53,204 nt of DNA. Origin: Lysinibacillus boronitolerans JCM 21713 = 10a = NBRC 103108. Lineage in GTDB: Bacteria; Bacillota; Bacilli; Bacillales_A; Planococcaceae. Below are positions 36,087-45,100 of the stretch, in pieces; the first letter of the stretch is position 1, and each line of letters begins with the position of its first letter. The stretch is from contig NZ_JPVR01000054.1 in assembly GCF_000772935.1 (NCBI RefSeq), forward strand, positions 1 through 53,204, given 5' to 3'. A program made the position numbers and the translations under genes. A model generated the notes under the pieces. It was not told the DNA's origin and made no database searches. It worked only from the letters and a program-made list of their open reading frames with translations.

Positions 36087-36593
36087 ATGGATCAATATGT
36101 CGGAGAAATTCGATTATTTGCTGGTGATTATGCCCCAGATGGCTGGGCTCTTTGTAATGGTCAACTATTATCTATTTCCGAAAATGAAATACTTTTTTCT
36201 TTGATTGGCACAACCTATGGGGGAGATGGTCAATCAACCTTTGCATTACCAAATTTTCAAGGCAGGGTTGTAGTACATCAAGGACAAAATCCAATGACTG
36301 GCACTACCTTTGTCAATGGTCAAATGGGAGGGGTGGAAACCGTCACTTTAAATTCATCACAGCTTCCTGCACATACACATCAGGTAAGGGCATCTTCTCT
36401 TGATGGCACAACACCAAGTCCAGAAAATGCTGTTTGGGCAAAAAATATACAATATTCGACACAACCACCAAATAGCACAATGAATGCCGCCATTGTTTCA
36501 AGTGTGGGAGGAAACGCTCCTCATAACAATGTAATGCCGTTCTTAACAATTAGTTACATTATTGCCCTTTACGGTATTTATCCAACAGAATAG
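36087..36593 (+). CDS. Phage-tail-collar domain protein 1 (microcystin-dependent-protein type)
   Basis: The ATG at 36087 has AAGGAGG upstream; the longer frame from 36048 is not real. 168 aa. The start YVGEIRLFAGDYAPDGWALC and TTYGGDGQSTFALPNFQGRV form the tail-collar domain (about 1-60); the C-terminus PHNNVMPFLTISYIIALYG is shared by all three paralogues. No signal peptide. In phages such domains form fibre tips; free-standing bacterial copies of this type are of unknown function. Confidence 0.88.
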   Translation: MDQYVGEIRLFAGDYAPDGWALCNGQLLSISENEILFSLIGTTYGGDGQSTFALPNFQGRVVVHQGQNPMTGTTFVNGQMGGVETVTLNSSQLPAHTHQVRASSLDGTTPSPENAVWAKNIQYSTQPPNSTMNAAIVSSVGGNAPHNNVMPFLTISYIIALYGIYPTE

Positions 36594-36605
36594 GAGGTAT
36601 GAAGG

Positions 36606-37106
36606 ATGAGTGAACCATATGTAGGTGAAATACGATTATTTGGCTTTGGGACAGTTCCAAGGGGATGGGCACGATGCGATGGGCAAATATTGCAAATTAA
36701 TACAAACCAAGCGCTGTATTCAATTTTAGGAGCAACTTATGGTGGTAATGGCTCCTCAACGTTTGCATTACCTGATTTAAGGGGAAGAGTTCCAGTTCAT
36801 GTAAGTAGTAGTATCACACGTGGACAAAAAGCAGGAGAAGAGGTACATGTATTAACAATTAATGAGATGCCGACTCATTCACATATTGTTAATGGTAGTT
36901 CAGAAAGTGCTACGTTGAAAGTGGCTTCTGGAAACGTATGGGGTTCTTCTTTTAAAAACATCTATGAAACAGCACAACTTAATACACAAATGAGCATACA
37001 AGCTTTATCATCTGCAGGAAACTCACAACCACATCAAAATATGCAACCTTACAGTGTAGCGAATTACTGCATAGCTTTAGTAGGAATTTATCCATCAAGA
37101 GACTAG
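36606..37106 (+). CDS. Phage-tail-collar domain protein 2
   Basis: 166 aa, 12 nt after paralogue 1, with an AGGAGG-like site. Starts EPYVGEIRLFGFGTVPRGWARC; TYGGNGSSTFALPDLRGRV in the collar domain; C-terminus QPHQNMQPYSVANYCIALVG. The middle (about 70-130) differs most from its neighbours. No signal peptide. Confidence 0.88.
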   Translation: MSEPYVGEIRLFGFGTVPRGWARCDGQILQINTNQALYSILGATYGGNGSSTFALPDLRGRVPVHVSSSITRGQKAGEEVHVLTINEMPTHSHIVNGSSESATLKVASGNVWGSSFKNIYETAQLNTQMSIQALSSAGNSQPHQNMQPYSVANYCIALVGIYPSRD

Positions 37107-37124
37107 GGAAGGAGGAAGACGAAA

Positions 37125-37649
37125 GTGTCAGAAGCATATATTGGAGAAATTAGAATATTTGGCGGTAATTTTGCACCAAAAGACTGGGCCTTGTGCGATG
37201 GCAAGATAATAAACATTGCCTCGAATAGTGCATTATATGCTATTTTGGGTAACAGATATGGAGGAGATGGAAAAACAACGTTTGCATTACCAAATTTAAA
37301 TGGTAGAGCAGCTATTCATCAAGGAACAGGTGTAGGATTAACGCCTAGAATTATAGGCAGTACTGGCGGTGCATCCTCTGTATCGCTGTTGGAAAATGAG
37401 ATACCTAGCCATAACCATCTAGCAAATTGTAACAATCTTCAAACTACTAATAATGATCCAACTGGTGCGATATGGACAGATCAGCAAGGGAAAGGCAGTG
37501 TCCCTGTTTATATGCCACAAGTAAATAAACCAATGAATCTAATGACCGTTAATGCTGCTGGTGGAAGTCAACCGCACAACAATATGCAACCATATTTAGG
37601 ACTTACCTTTATTATTTGTTTATATGGGGATTGGCCCCCTAAAGGTTAA
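37125..37649 (+). CDS. Phage-tail-collar domain protein 3
   Basis: 174 aa, GTG start at 37125 after GGAGGAAG. Starts EAYIGEIRIFGGNFAPKDWALC; RYGGDGKTTFALPNLNGRA; C-terminus QPHNNMQPYLGLTFIICLYG. It lies 48 nt before the giant SLH gene, and no terminator separates them, so the four genes are probably one operon. Confidence 0.88.
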   Translation: MSEAYIGEIRIFGGNFAPKDWALCDGKIINIASNSALYAILGNRYGGDGKTTFALPNLNGRAAIHQGTGVGLTPRIIGSTGGASSVSLLENEIPSHNHLANCNNLQTTNNDPTGAIWTDQQGKGSVPVYMPQVNKPMNLMTVNAAGGSQPHNNMQPYLGLTFIICLYGDWPPKG

Positions 37650-37697
37650 GGATTAATGAAGCGAAGGGTGTGAAACAACTAAGAAGGAGATTATAGG

Positions 37698-40600
37698 ATG
37701 GGGAAAAAGATACTAACAATAACCTTGTGTTTAGTGTTAATGATTTATAGTCAATTGGCAGGGATAGGGTTCATGTTACCCTTAAAAGTGGAGGCAGCTG
37801 CTTGCGATTTACCGAATTTTCCGAAGTGTATACAGGATTTAACAGAGCCTAACTGGATCAGTGATGAAACAAATGGTTTCAAAGTGACTGGTGTTCCAGG
37901 AAATGATGGTATAGATTCATTTGAGTATAGTAACATTCCCCCTGTTGGTCATTCTTTCAATTTAGATGATACTTCAACAAAGTCGATTAGAATTTCTGCT
38001 GGAGATGGATTTGAAAATGGTATATTTAGTTTGAAAAATTTAACGTTTATAACGACTAATCCTTATACCATTGAAAGTTTATTTACTATAGAAATCAAAG
38101 GATTTGATATTACAGGTGCTCAGAAAGGATCTCCAATTGTATATGGGAGTAAAGCCAATGAACAAATCAATGTGGTTCCTATTAATTTAGATGATATTAA
38201 CTCTTTTGAGATTACTGTCAATGTCCAGCAAATAGATGAGATGGGGGCAAGATTATGGGATCTGGTATTTACACAGTTTACAATAGCTAATCCTACTAAA
38301 CCGAATAATCCGCCAATAATTTCAAATGGTACTATTACTACCTCAAATATTACTACCTCAGGCGTACAGTTGGACTGGGCTAAAGCATCTGATGATATAT
38401 CAGCTCAAGAGGATTTAGAATATCAAGTCTATCAATCTAGTAGTAACAATATTGATACGGTTAGTACCATTGAATTGAATGGGACACCATTAGATGGCTA
38501 TACCAAAGATAGTAACTCCTTTAATGTTACAGGCCTTGCTGCCAATACAACCTATTATTTTAATGTCATTGTCAAAGATACCGATGGCAATAAGAGTGCA
38601 TATATGATGCAGGAGGTAACAACCCTTGCCATAAATAAACCACCGACATCCAGTAATGGAACTATAAATGTAAACGAGGGTCAAGTATATACATTTAATA
38701 GTACTTCCTTTTCTTTTTCTGATGAAGATGCAGGAGATACTTTGCAACAGATTCAAATCTCTACTATCCCAAATAGCGGTCAGCTCTTTCTTGATAACAA
38801 CAATAACCAGCAATTTGATGGTGGGGAAGCGATTACAAATGGTATGACAATTAGTAAGGCTAATTTAGATGCAGGTAATTTAAAATATATTACGGAAAAT
38901 GGCTCTAATTCATCTTTTACATTTAAGGTAAGCGATGGTAATGATTTTAGTAGTGTCTATACGATGAATCTAATCGTCAATGCACGTCCAGCAGTGACCA
39001 TTACTACAAATAAACCTAGTCCAACAAATAGCTTTCCCATTTTTATAGCTATTGTTTTCAGTTGGTCAGTGACAGGCTTTACGATTGGAGATATAGAAGT
39101 TACAAATGGAAACGTGACAGCACTGTCTGGAATTGGTAACACATATACAGCCCTAATATCACCTGTTGCAGATGGAGCTGTGAAAATCAAAATTCCTGAA
39201 AAGGTTGTTGCAACTAGTGAAGGTGCATTAAATAAAGCATCAAATGAATTACAAATATTCTATGATAGTACACCACCTACTGATATTGAGCTCAATAATA
39301 CTACTGTACAAGAAAAGAAACCCATTGGTACAACTGTTGGAACATTGGCGGCAGTGGATACAGGAAGCTCACAAACATTCAAGTATTCATTACAGTCTGG
39401 AGATACAAGCCTCTTTACGATTGATGGGAATGTATTAAAGACAAATGCACTGTTTGCATACGATACGAAAAATAGTTATAAGATTACGATAAGAGTAGCT
39501 GATGAGGCTGGTAATACGTTTGATAAGGAGTTTACAATCCAGATTACTAAAAATCATGCACCATCAGGTTCTATCCTTGTTAACGGTGGACAAATCTCGA
39601 CAAGTTCTATAAATGTTACCTTAACTTTGACGGCAACAGATTTAGAAGGAGAAGCGATAGAAATGCGCTTTTCAAATGATGGTATTACTTGGTCCAGTTG
39701 GGAGTCAAAAGTATCTACGAAAAGTTGGACTTTGTCCCATGGAGAAGGTAGTAAAACAGTTTATATGCAACTAAGGGATACTGCTGGCAATATATCAAAT
39801 ACATTTTCAGATACAATTGTTCTAGATACAACACCTCCAGTCATAACAGGGGTTACAAATAATGGTGTTTACAACACCAACGTAACCATTAGCTTTAATG
39901 AAGGAACGGCAACCTTGAATGAAGCTATTTTCACAAGTGGATCCACTGTGAGTACCTCCGGAAATTATACATTGGTAGTAACGGATAGTGCAGGTAATAC
40001 GGCAACCATTACATTTGTGATTGATAAAGCTCTGCCAAAAGCTGTAGAGGTGAAGATCAAATCGAATAATCTGGATCCTACAAAGGCTAAGGTAGGAGAT
40101 ACGATTACCTTAACAATGAAAACAGATAAAAATATACAAGCACCTATAATTACCATTTCGGGGAAAGCTGCTATTGTAACAGGAGCATCCACGAACTGGC
40201 AGGCAACATATGTTATAGCCAATGATGATTTAGAGGGAACAGCACCTTTTACCATTAACTTTAAAGATCTGCTAGGTAATTCAGCAATAGAGGTAACGGA
40301 CGTAACTGATGGAAGCTATGTCATTGTCGAGAGCGTAAAGCCAACTGTAAAAAAGGTGACAATGGCTTCAAACAATGCTAATCCAACAGTTGCTAAGGTA
40401 GACGATGTAATCACAATCGACTTTGAGACAAGTGAGGACATTCAATCACCGAATGTATCTATCCTAGGACAAACAGCAAATGTAAATGATAAAGGTGATG
40501 GGGATGCTAAAACATGGCAAGCAAGCTATACGCTGAAGCCCGGAGACACAGAGGGACCAATTAGCTTTACAATTGATTATCAAGATTTAGCAGGGAATAA

Positions 40601-43600
40601 CGGCTTACAGGTAACAGAGATTTCATCAGGAACAATTGTGATGTTTGATAAAAAGGCTCCTGAAATAACAACCTATTTCCCAGCGCATCAGGCAACTAAT
40701 GTACAGCCTGCAGATAATCTTATATTAACATTTGATGAAAAGGTCTTACCTGTAACTAGTAAAAATATTGTCATAAGAAATGCTACAGATAACCAAATTG
40801 TCGAAACAATTGCTGTTACACAAGCAAATGTTTCTATCACTAATGAAACTGTGACAGTAAATCCTACGTTGGATTTAGCCCATAACACCACTTACAGCAT
40901 TCAAATTGACGCAGGTGCATTTACTGATGTAGCAGGTAATGCGTATAAAGGTATTACTAATAATACATCCTGGAATTTTACGACTAGTGCACTGCAAACA
41001 TATACGGTTACGTATGACAGTAACGGGGCTGATGGGGGGATAGTACCAATAGATTCAAAGCAGTATAAACATCAGGACCCTATCACAATACTGGGTAATA
41101 CAGGTAATTTAATAAAAGCAGGCTATACATTTGTCGGATGGAATACGAAGGCTGATGGAAAAGGTGTTACTTATAAAATGGGGCAAACGATTCAAATGGG
41201 CAAAGGGAATTTGATCTTGTATGCTTTGTGGTCTAAAAACAATGTACCAGGAGATGGAGGATCATCAACACCTGATCCTGTTGCAACGGTTACGTATGAC
41301 AGTAACGGGGCGGATGGGGGGATAGTACCAACAGATTCAAAGGAGTATAAACATCAGGACCCTATCACGATACTGGGTAATACAGGTAATTTAATAAAAG
41401 CAGGCTATACATTTGTAGGATGGAATACGAAGGCTGATGGAAAAGGTGTTACTTATAAAATGGGGCAAACGATTCAAATGGGCAAAGGGAATTTGATCTT
41501 GTATGCTTTGTGGTCTAAAAACAATGTACCAGGAGATGGAGGATCATCAACACCTGATCCTGTTGCAACGGTTACGTATGACAGTAACGGGGCGGATGGG
41601 GGGATAGTACCAACAGATTCAAAGCAGTATAAACATCAGGACCCTATCACAATACTGGGCAATACAGGTAATTTAATAAAAGCAGGCTATACATTTGTCG
41701 GATGGAATACGAAGGCTGATGGAAAAGGTGTTACTTATAAAATGGGGCAAACGATTCAAATGGGCAAAGGGAATTTGATCTTGTATGCTTTGTGGTCTAA
41801 AAACAATGTACCAGGAGATGGAGGATCATCAACACCTGATCCTGTTGCAACGGTTACGTATGACAGTAACGGGGCGGATGGGGGGATAGTACCAACAGAT
41901 TCAAAGGAGTATAAACATCAGGACCCTATCACGATACTGGGTAATACAGGTAATTTAATAAAAGCAGGCTATACATTTGTAGGATGGAATACGAAGGCTG
42001 ATGGAAAAGGTGTTACTTATAAAATGGGGCAAACGATTCAAATGGGGAAAGAGAATTTGATCCTGTATGCTTTGTGGTCTAAAAACAACGTACCAGGAGA
42101 TGGAGGATCATCAACACCTGATCCTGTTGCAACGGTTACGTATGACAGTAACGGGGCTGATGGAGGGATAGTACCAACAGATTCAAAGCAGTATAAACAT
42201 CAGGACCCTATCACAATACTGGGCAATACAGGTAATTTAATAAAAGCAGGCTATACATTTGTCGGATGGAATACGAAGGCTGATGGAAAAGGTGTTACTT
42301 ATAAAATGGGGCAAACGATTCAAATGGGCAAAGGGAATTTGATCTTGTATGCTTTGTGGTCTAAAAACAATGTACCAGGAGATGGAGGATCATCAACGCC
42401 GAGTCCTACACCAACACCTGATCCTGCTGCACCAAGTAATCAGCTAAAGATAAATGTTGTAGATCAAAATATGCCAGATGATGTGGTCCTCCAAACCGTG
42501 TTAACACGTGTATTTAGTAACGGTAGCTTTCAAGATACAGTAAACTTTACGGTTGCAAATGCAAACGAGTTTCTTCGGATATTAGGAAATAAGGAAGATA
42601 AAAGATCTCGACTTGTGATCCCTAATATAGAACCACCAGCAAGTGCAACAAAGGTGATACTTGATAGAGGGGCTGCGAAACGATTAATAGAGGGCAAATC
42701 ACATTTTAGTATAGCTATGGGAATGGTCGAAATAGATGTTCCTTTTGCTTCAATGAATGATTTTAATGAAGATATTTTCTTCCGAATTGTGCCGATTAAG
42801 GATGCATTGCAGCAAAAAGCTATCGAGGATCGGGCTAAAAAAGCTGAAATAGTTTTACAACTGGGTGATGGCGCTAATGTAAAACTCGTTGGTCAGCCAG
42901 TATCTATCGACACAAATCTCCAAAATCGCCAAGTAACATTGCTACTACCATTACCAGGGAATCTCACATCAGCTCAACGAGAAAATATGATGGTCTATGT
43001 AGAGCATAGTAATGGAACAGCTGAAATAATACATGGGCGTTTTGCAGAATTTACGAGAGGACAAACAAGTATAGCCTTTGATGTAGAGCACTTTTCTACA
43101 TTTTCTCTACTTTATGTAGAACAAGAGCAGGAAGAAGGGCAACCAGAGAAAGAACCAATAGAGGTAGACAGCACATTTGCTTCCTATATTCATGGCTATA
43201 CAGATGGCACTTTCCGTCCAAATGCAAATGTCACTCGTGCCCAAATGGCAGCGATGTTGGCAAGAAACCTAAGTGACAATCATGTACCAGAAGCCTCTAA
43301 TCTATTTTATGCGGATACAGCTACTTCATGGGCAAAAAATGATATTGAATATATTCGTACAGAAGGAATTATGCAAGGACGTCATGATCGATCATTCGGA
43401 CCGAATGATATGATTACTAGAGCCCAAATGGCGGTTATTGCTATGAGATGGATTGATAAGCAATGTGTAGAAGGGTCTACAGATACCTCGTATTGCGAAA
43501 TAACGACAAGTGGCGAAACATATAGTGATGTGACGTTCACACATTGGGCAGCAAAAGAAATCAATCGCCTAAGTGCGATAGGTATAATGGTTGGCTCAGG

Positions 43601-43775
43601 CAATGGTGAATTTAGACCTGAAGAAAAACTAACACGTGCACAGGCAGTAAAGGTACTGAATCGAATCTTTAATCGTCCAATACCAACTGAGGACACAGAA
43701 CAAATCTTCAAGGATATACCAAAAGAGCATTGGGCTTACTTTGAGATTCAAGCCGCTGCAAAAAAAGATCAATAG
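37698..43775 (+). CDS. Giant SLH-anchored surface protein with Ig-like, cadherin-like and InlB repeats
   Basis: 2025 aa. A signal peptide (about 1-34, cleavage near VEAAA). Then in order: a lectin-like or unassigned region (35-200), fibronectin type III (about 205-312), cadherin/CSPG-like and Ig-like domains (about 313-960), an SbsA-type Ig-like domain (about 985-1100, LILTFDEKVLP), five InlB B-repeats (1103-1572), an uncharacterised domain (about 1580-1815) and SLH units at the C-terminus (GYTDGTFRPNANVTRAQMAA onward). The last SLH unit stops after IFKDIPKEHWAYFEI, a half unit, which complements the half unit at the start of the SLH block. Domain borders are by eye. It likely forms a long wall-attached adhesin or S-layer-associated fibre. 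Confidence 0.9.
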   Translation: MGKKILTITLCLVLMIYSQLAGIGFMLPLKVEAAACDLPNFPKCIQDLTEPNWISDETNGFKVTGVPGNDGIDSFEYSNIPPVGHSFNLDDTSTKSIRISAGDGFENGIFSLKNLTFITTNPYTIESLFTIEIKGFDITGAQKGSPIVYGSKANEQINVVPINLDDINSFEITVNVQQIDEMGARLWDLVFTQFTIANPTKPNNPPIISNGTITTSNITTSGVQLDWAKASDDISAQEDLEYQVYQSSSNNIDTVSTIELNGTPLDGYTKDSNSFNVTGLAANTTYYFNVIVKDTDGNKSAYMMQEVTTLAINKPPTSSNGTINVNEGQVYTFNSTSFSFSDEDAGDTLQQIQISTIPNSGQLFLDNNNNQQFDGGEAITNGMTISKANLDAGNLKYITENGSNSSFTFKVSDGNDFSSVYTMNLIVNARPAVTITTNKPSPTNSFPIFIAIVFSWSVTGFTIGDIEVTNGNVTALSGIGNTYTALISPVADGAVKIKIPEKVVATSEGALNKASNELQIFYDSTPPTDIELNNTTVQEKKPIGTTVGTLAAVDTGSSQTFKYSLQSGDTSLFTIDGNVLKTNALFAYDTKNSYKITIRVADEAGNTFDKEFTIQITKNHAPSGSILVNGGQISTSSINVTLTLTATDLEGEAIEMRFSNDGITWSSWESKVSTKSWTLSHGEGSKTVYMQLRDTAGNISNTFSDTIVLDTTPPVITGVTNNGVYNTNVTISFNEGTATLNEAIFTSGSTVSTSGNYTLVVTDSAGNTATITFVIDKALPKAVEVKIKSNNLDPTKAKVGDTITLTMKTDKNIQAPIITISGKAAIVTGASTNWQATYVIANDDLEGTAPFTINFKDLLGNSAIEVTDVTDGSYVIVESVKPTVKKVTMASNNANPTVAKVDDVITIDFETSEDIQSPNVSILGQTANVNDKGDGDAKTWQASYTLKPGDTEGPISFTIDYQDLAGNNGLQVTEISSGTIVMFDKKAPEITTYFPAHQATNVQPADNLILTFDEKVLPVTSKNIVIRNATDNQIVETIAVTQANVSITNETVTVNPTLDLAHNTTYSIQIDAGAFTDVAGNAYKGITNNTSWNFTTSALQTYTVTYDSNGADGGIVPIDSKQYKHQDPITILGNTGNLIKAGYTFVGWNTKADGKGVTYKMGQTIQMGKGNLILYALWSKNNVPGDGGSSTPDPVATVTYDSNGADGGIVPTDSKEYKHQDPITILGNTGNLIKAGYTFVGWNTKADGKGVTYKMGQTIQMGKGNLILYALWSKNNVPGDGGSSTPDPVATVTYDSNGADGGIVPTDSKQYKHQDPITILGNTGNLIKAGYTFVGWNTKADGKGVTYKMGQTIQMGKGNLILYALWSKNNVPGDGGSSTPDPVATVTYDSNGADGGIVPTDSKEYKHQDPITILGNTGNLIKAGYTFVGWNTKADGKGVTYKMGQTIQMGKENLILYALWSKNNVPGDGGSSTPDPVATVTYDSNGADGGIVPTDSKQYKHQDPITILGNTGNLIKAGYTFVGWNTKADGKGVTYKMGQTIQMGKGNLILYALWSKNNVPGDGGSSTPSPTPTPDPAAPSNQLKINVVDQNMPDDVVLQTVLTRVFSNGSFQDTVNFTVANANEFLRILGNKEDKRSRLVIPNIEPPASATKVILDRGAAKRLIEGKSHFSIAMGMVEIDVPFASMNDFNEDIFFRIVPIKDALQQKAIEDRAKKAEIVLQLGDGANVKLVGQPVSIDTNLQNRQVTLLLPLPGNLTSAQRENMMVYVEHSNGTAEIIHGRFAEFTRGQTSIAFDVEHFSTFSLLYVEQEQEEGQPEKEPIEVDSTFASYIHGYTDGTFRPNANVTRAQMAAMLARNLSDNHVPEASNLFYADTATSWAKNDIEYIRTEGIMQGRHDRSFGPNDMITRAQMAVIAMRWIDKQCVEGSTDTSYCEITTSGETYSDVTFTHWAAKEINRLSAIGIMVGSGNGEFRPEEKLTRAQAVKVLNRIFNRPIPTEDTEQIFKDIPKEHWAYFEIQAAAKKDQ
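41004..42413 (+). repeat. Five tandem 282-bp repeats coding InlB B-repeats
   Basis: Copies begin at 41004, 41286, 41568, 41850 and 42132, exactly 282 nt (94 codons) apart. Each codes TVTYDSNGADGGIVP, an AGYTFVGWNTKADGKGV core, LILYALWSK and a VPGDGGSSTPDP linker. They are nearly identical in nucleotides. Copies 1, 3 and 5 share one set of variants and copies 2 and 4 another. The last copy diverges after GGSSTP. Confidence 0.97.
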
Positions 43776-43778
43776 AAT

Positions 43779-43815
43779 AAGCACGCTAGGTGGATAATGC
43801 CTAGCGTGCTTTTAA
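43779..43815 (+). terminator. Terminator after the giant SLH gene
   Basis: AAGCACGCTAGG and CCTAGCGTGCTT form a perfect 12-bp stem followed by TTAATT. It lies 3 nt after the stop codon; the convergent msmX-like gene ends at 43911. Confidence 0.85.
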
Positions 43816-43910
43816 TTCGATATAGTAGTTTGAATAAATTCGATTGCCATCAATGATATATATAGCTGGCTTTCTCTCCCCGAACTTATGGATTCGAAAC
43901 AATGCATGCT

Positions 43911-44993
43911 TCAAAGACGCTCCTCTGTTTGAGGATCGAAGAAATGGAGCTTTTCTTCCTTCATGACTAGGAAAACCTTGTCAGATGGATGCAAATTGTT
44001 ATCAGCCTGTACTCGAGCTATAAAACTTTGATTTGCCAACGAACAATAGAGATAAGTTTCTGCTCCTAGTAATTCTGCGACATCAATCGTTGCAGTGAAA
44101 GTGTAAGGGGAAATAATATCAGTCATTTGTAAATCCTCAGGTCGTATACCCATAATAATCTCTTTCCCTAAATAATTTTTTTCCTTTAACAACGGGAAGT
44201 ACATGGAGGGAATAGGGAAGCTTTGCTCGCCTAAAAGGATTTCGGTATCTGTTAGACGACAATGGAAGAGGTTCATGGAAGGTGAACCAATAAAGCCTGC
44301 CACAAACATGTTATGTGGTGTATTATATACTTCTTTAGGTGTCCCAATTTGTTGGATAAGCCCATCCTTCATCACTACTAGACGGGTAGCCATCGTCATA
44401 GCTTCTGTTTGGTCATGTGTGACATAGATCGTTGTCGTTTGAATTCGATGATGGAGCTTCTGAATTTCTGCTCGCATTTGCACACGTAATTTGGCATCCA
44501 AATTCGAAAGAGGCTCATCCATTAAAAATACCTTAGCATCTCTGACAATGGCCCTGCCAAGTGCTACACGCTGACGTTGTCCACCTGATAAAGCTTTTGG
44601 CTTTCTTTTTAAATAATCCTCTAACCCTAAAATCTTAGCAGCTTCTTTTACACGACGATCTATTTCCTTTTTATCGACCCTTCGTAGCTTTAAGCTAAAT
44701 GCCATATTATCATAGACTGTCATATGTGGATATAAAGCATAGCTTTGGAATACCATTGCGATGCTACGATCTTTTGATTCCACATCATTCATGAAAACAT
44801 CGTCAATGTATAGTTCTCCCTTTGATATATCCTCTAAGCCAGCAATCATACGTAAGGTTGTTGTCTTACCACAGCCAGAAGGACCTACAAACACAATGAA
44901 TTCCTTATCATGAATATGCAGATTAAAATCAGTTACGGCTTGGATATTTTTATCGTAAATCTTATAGATATGCTCTAACCGTAATTCCGCCAT
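43911..44993 (-). CDS. msmX: MsmX/UgpC-type sugar ABC transporter ATPase
   Basis: 360 aa. Walker A GPSGCGKTT, Q-loop FQSYALYP, signature LSGGQRQRVALGRA, Walker B VFLMDEPLSNLDA, H-loop VTHDQTEAMT, then a C-terminal regulatory OB-type domain (about 240-355). This is the all-purpose ATPase that serves several sugar importers in Bacillus. It is not next to permease genes here, but the ABC operon at 29.6-32.8 kb lacks an ATPase, so it is the obvious partner. Starts after AAGGGG. Confidence 0.9.
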   Translation of the reverse strand: MAELRLEHIYKIYDKNIQAVTDFNLHIHDKEFIVFVGPSGCGKTTTLRMIAGLEDISKGELYIDDVFMNDVESKDRSIAMVFQSYALYPHMTVYDNMAFSLKLRRVDKKEIDRRVKEAAKILGLEDYLKRKPKALSGGQRQRVALGRAIVRDAKVFLMDEPLSNLDAKLRVQMRAEIQKLHHRIQTTTIYVTHDQTEAMTMATRLVVMKDGLIQQIGTPKEVYNTPHNMFVAGFIGSPSMNLFHCRLTDTEILLGEQSFPIPSMYFPLLKEKNYLGKEIIMGIRPEDLQMTDIISPYTFTATIDVAELLGAETYLYCSLANQSFIARVQADNNLHPSDKVFLVMKEEKLHFFDPQTEERL

Positions 44994-45012
44994 ACATACT
45001 ACACCCCTTTAT

Positions 45013-45039
45013 AAGTCATATTTTCATTGTAAATGACTT
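45013..45039 (-). promoter_or_regulatory. Inverted repeat upstream of the msmX-like gene
   Basis: AAGTCAT (45013-45019) and ATGACTT (45033-45039), perfect 7-bp arms 13 nt apart, 20 nt before the start codon. Candidate operator or leader hairpin. Confidence 0.35.
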
Positions 45040-45100
45040 TAGAGTAGAGTGTATATGGAAAGCGTGCACAGTGTTGTGACCATAAATTGTGCAGTTGGTC

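Noticed and set aside
36087..37649. Tail-collar genes as a prophage remnant
   Set aside because: No capsid, terminase, integrase, lysis or other tail genes are nearby, all three copies are intact, and they run into an SLH surface-protein gene.
41004..42413. Regular repeats as a CRISPR array or non-coding satellite
   Set aside because: The period is 282 nt, in phase with one long open frame coding InlB B-repeats; no spacer structure.
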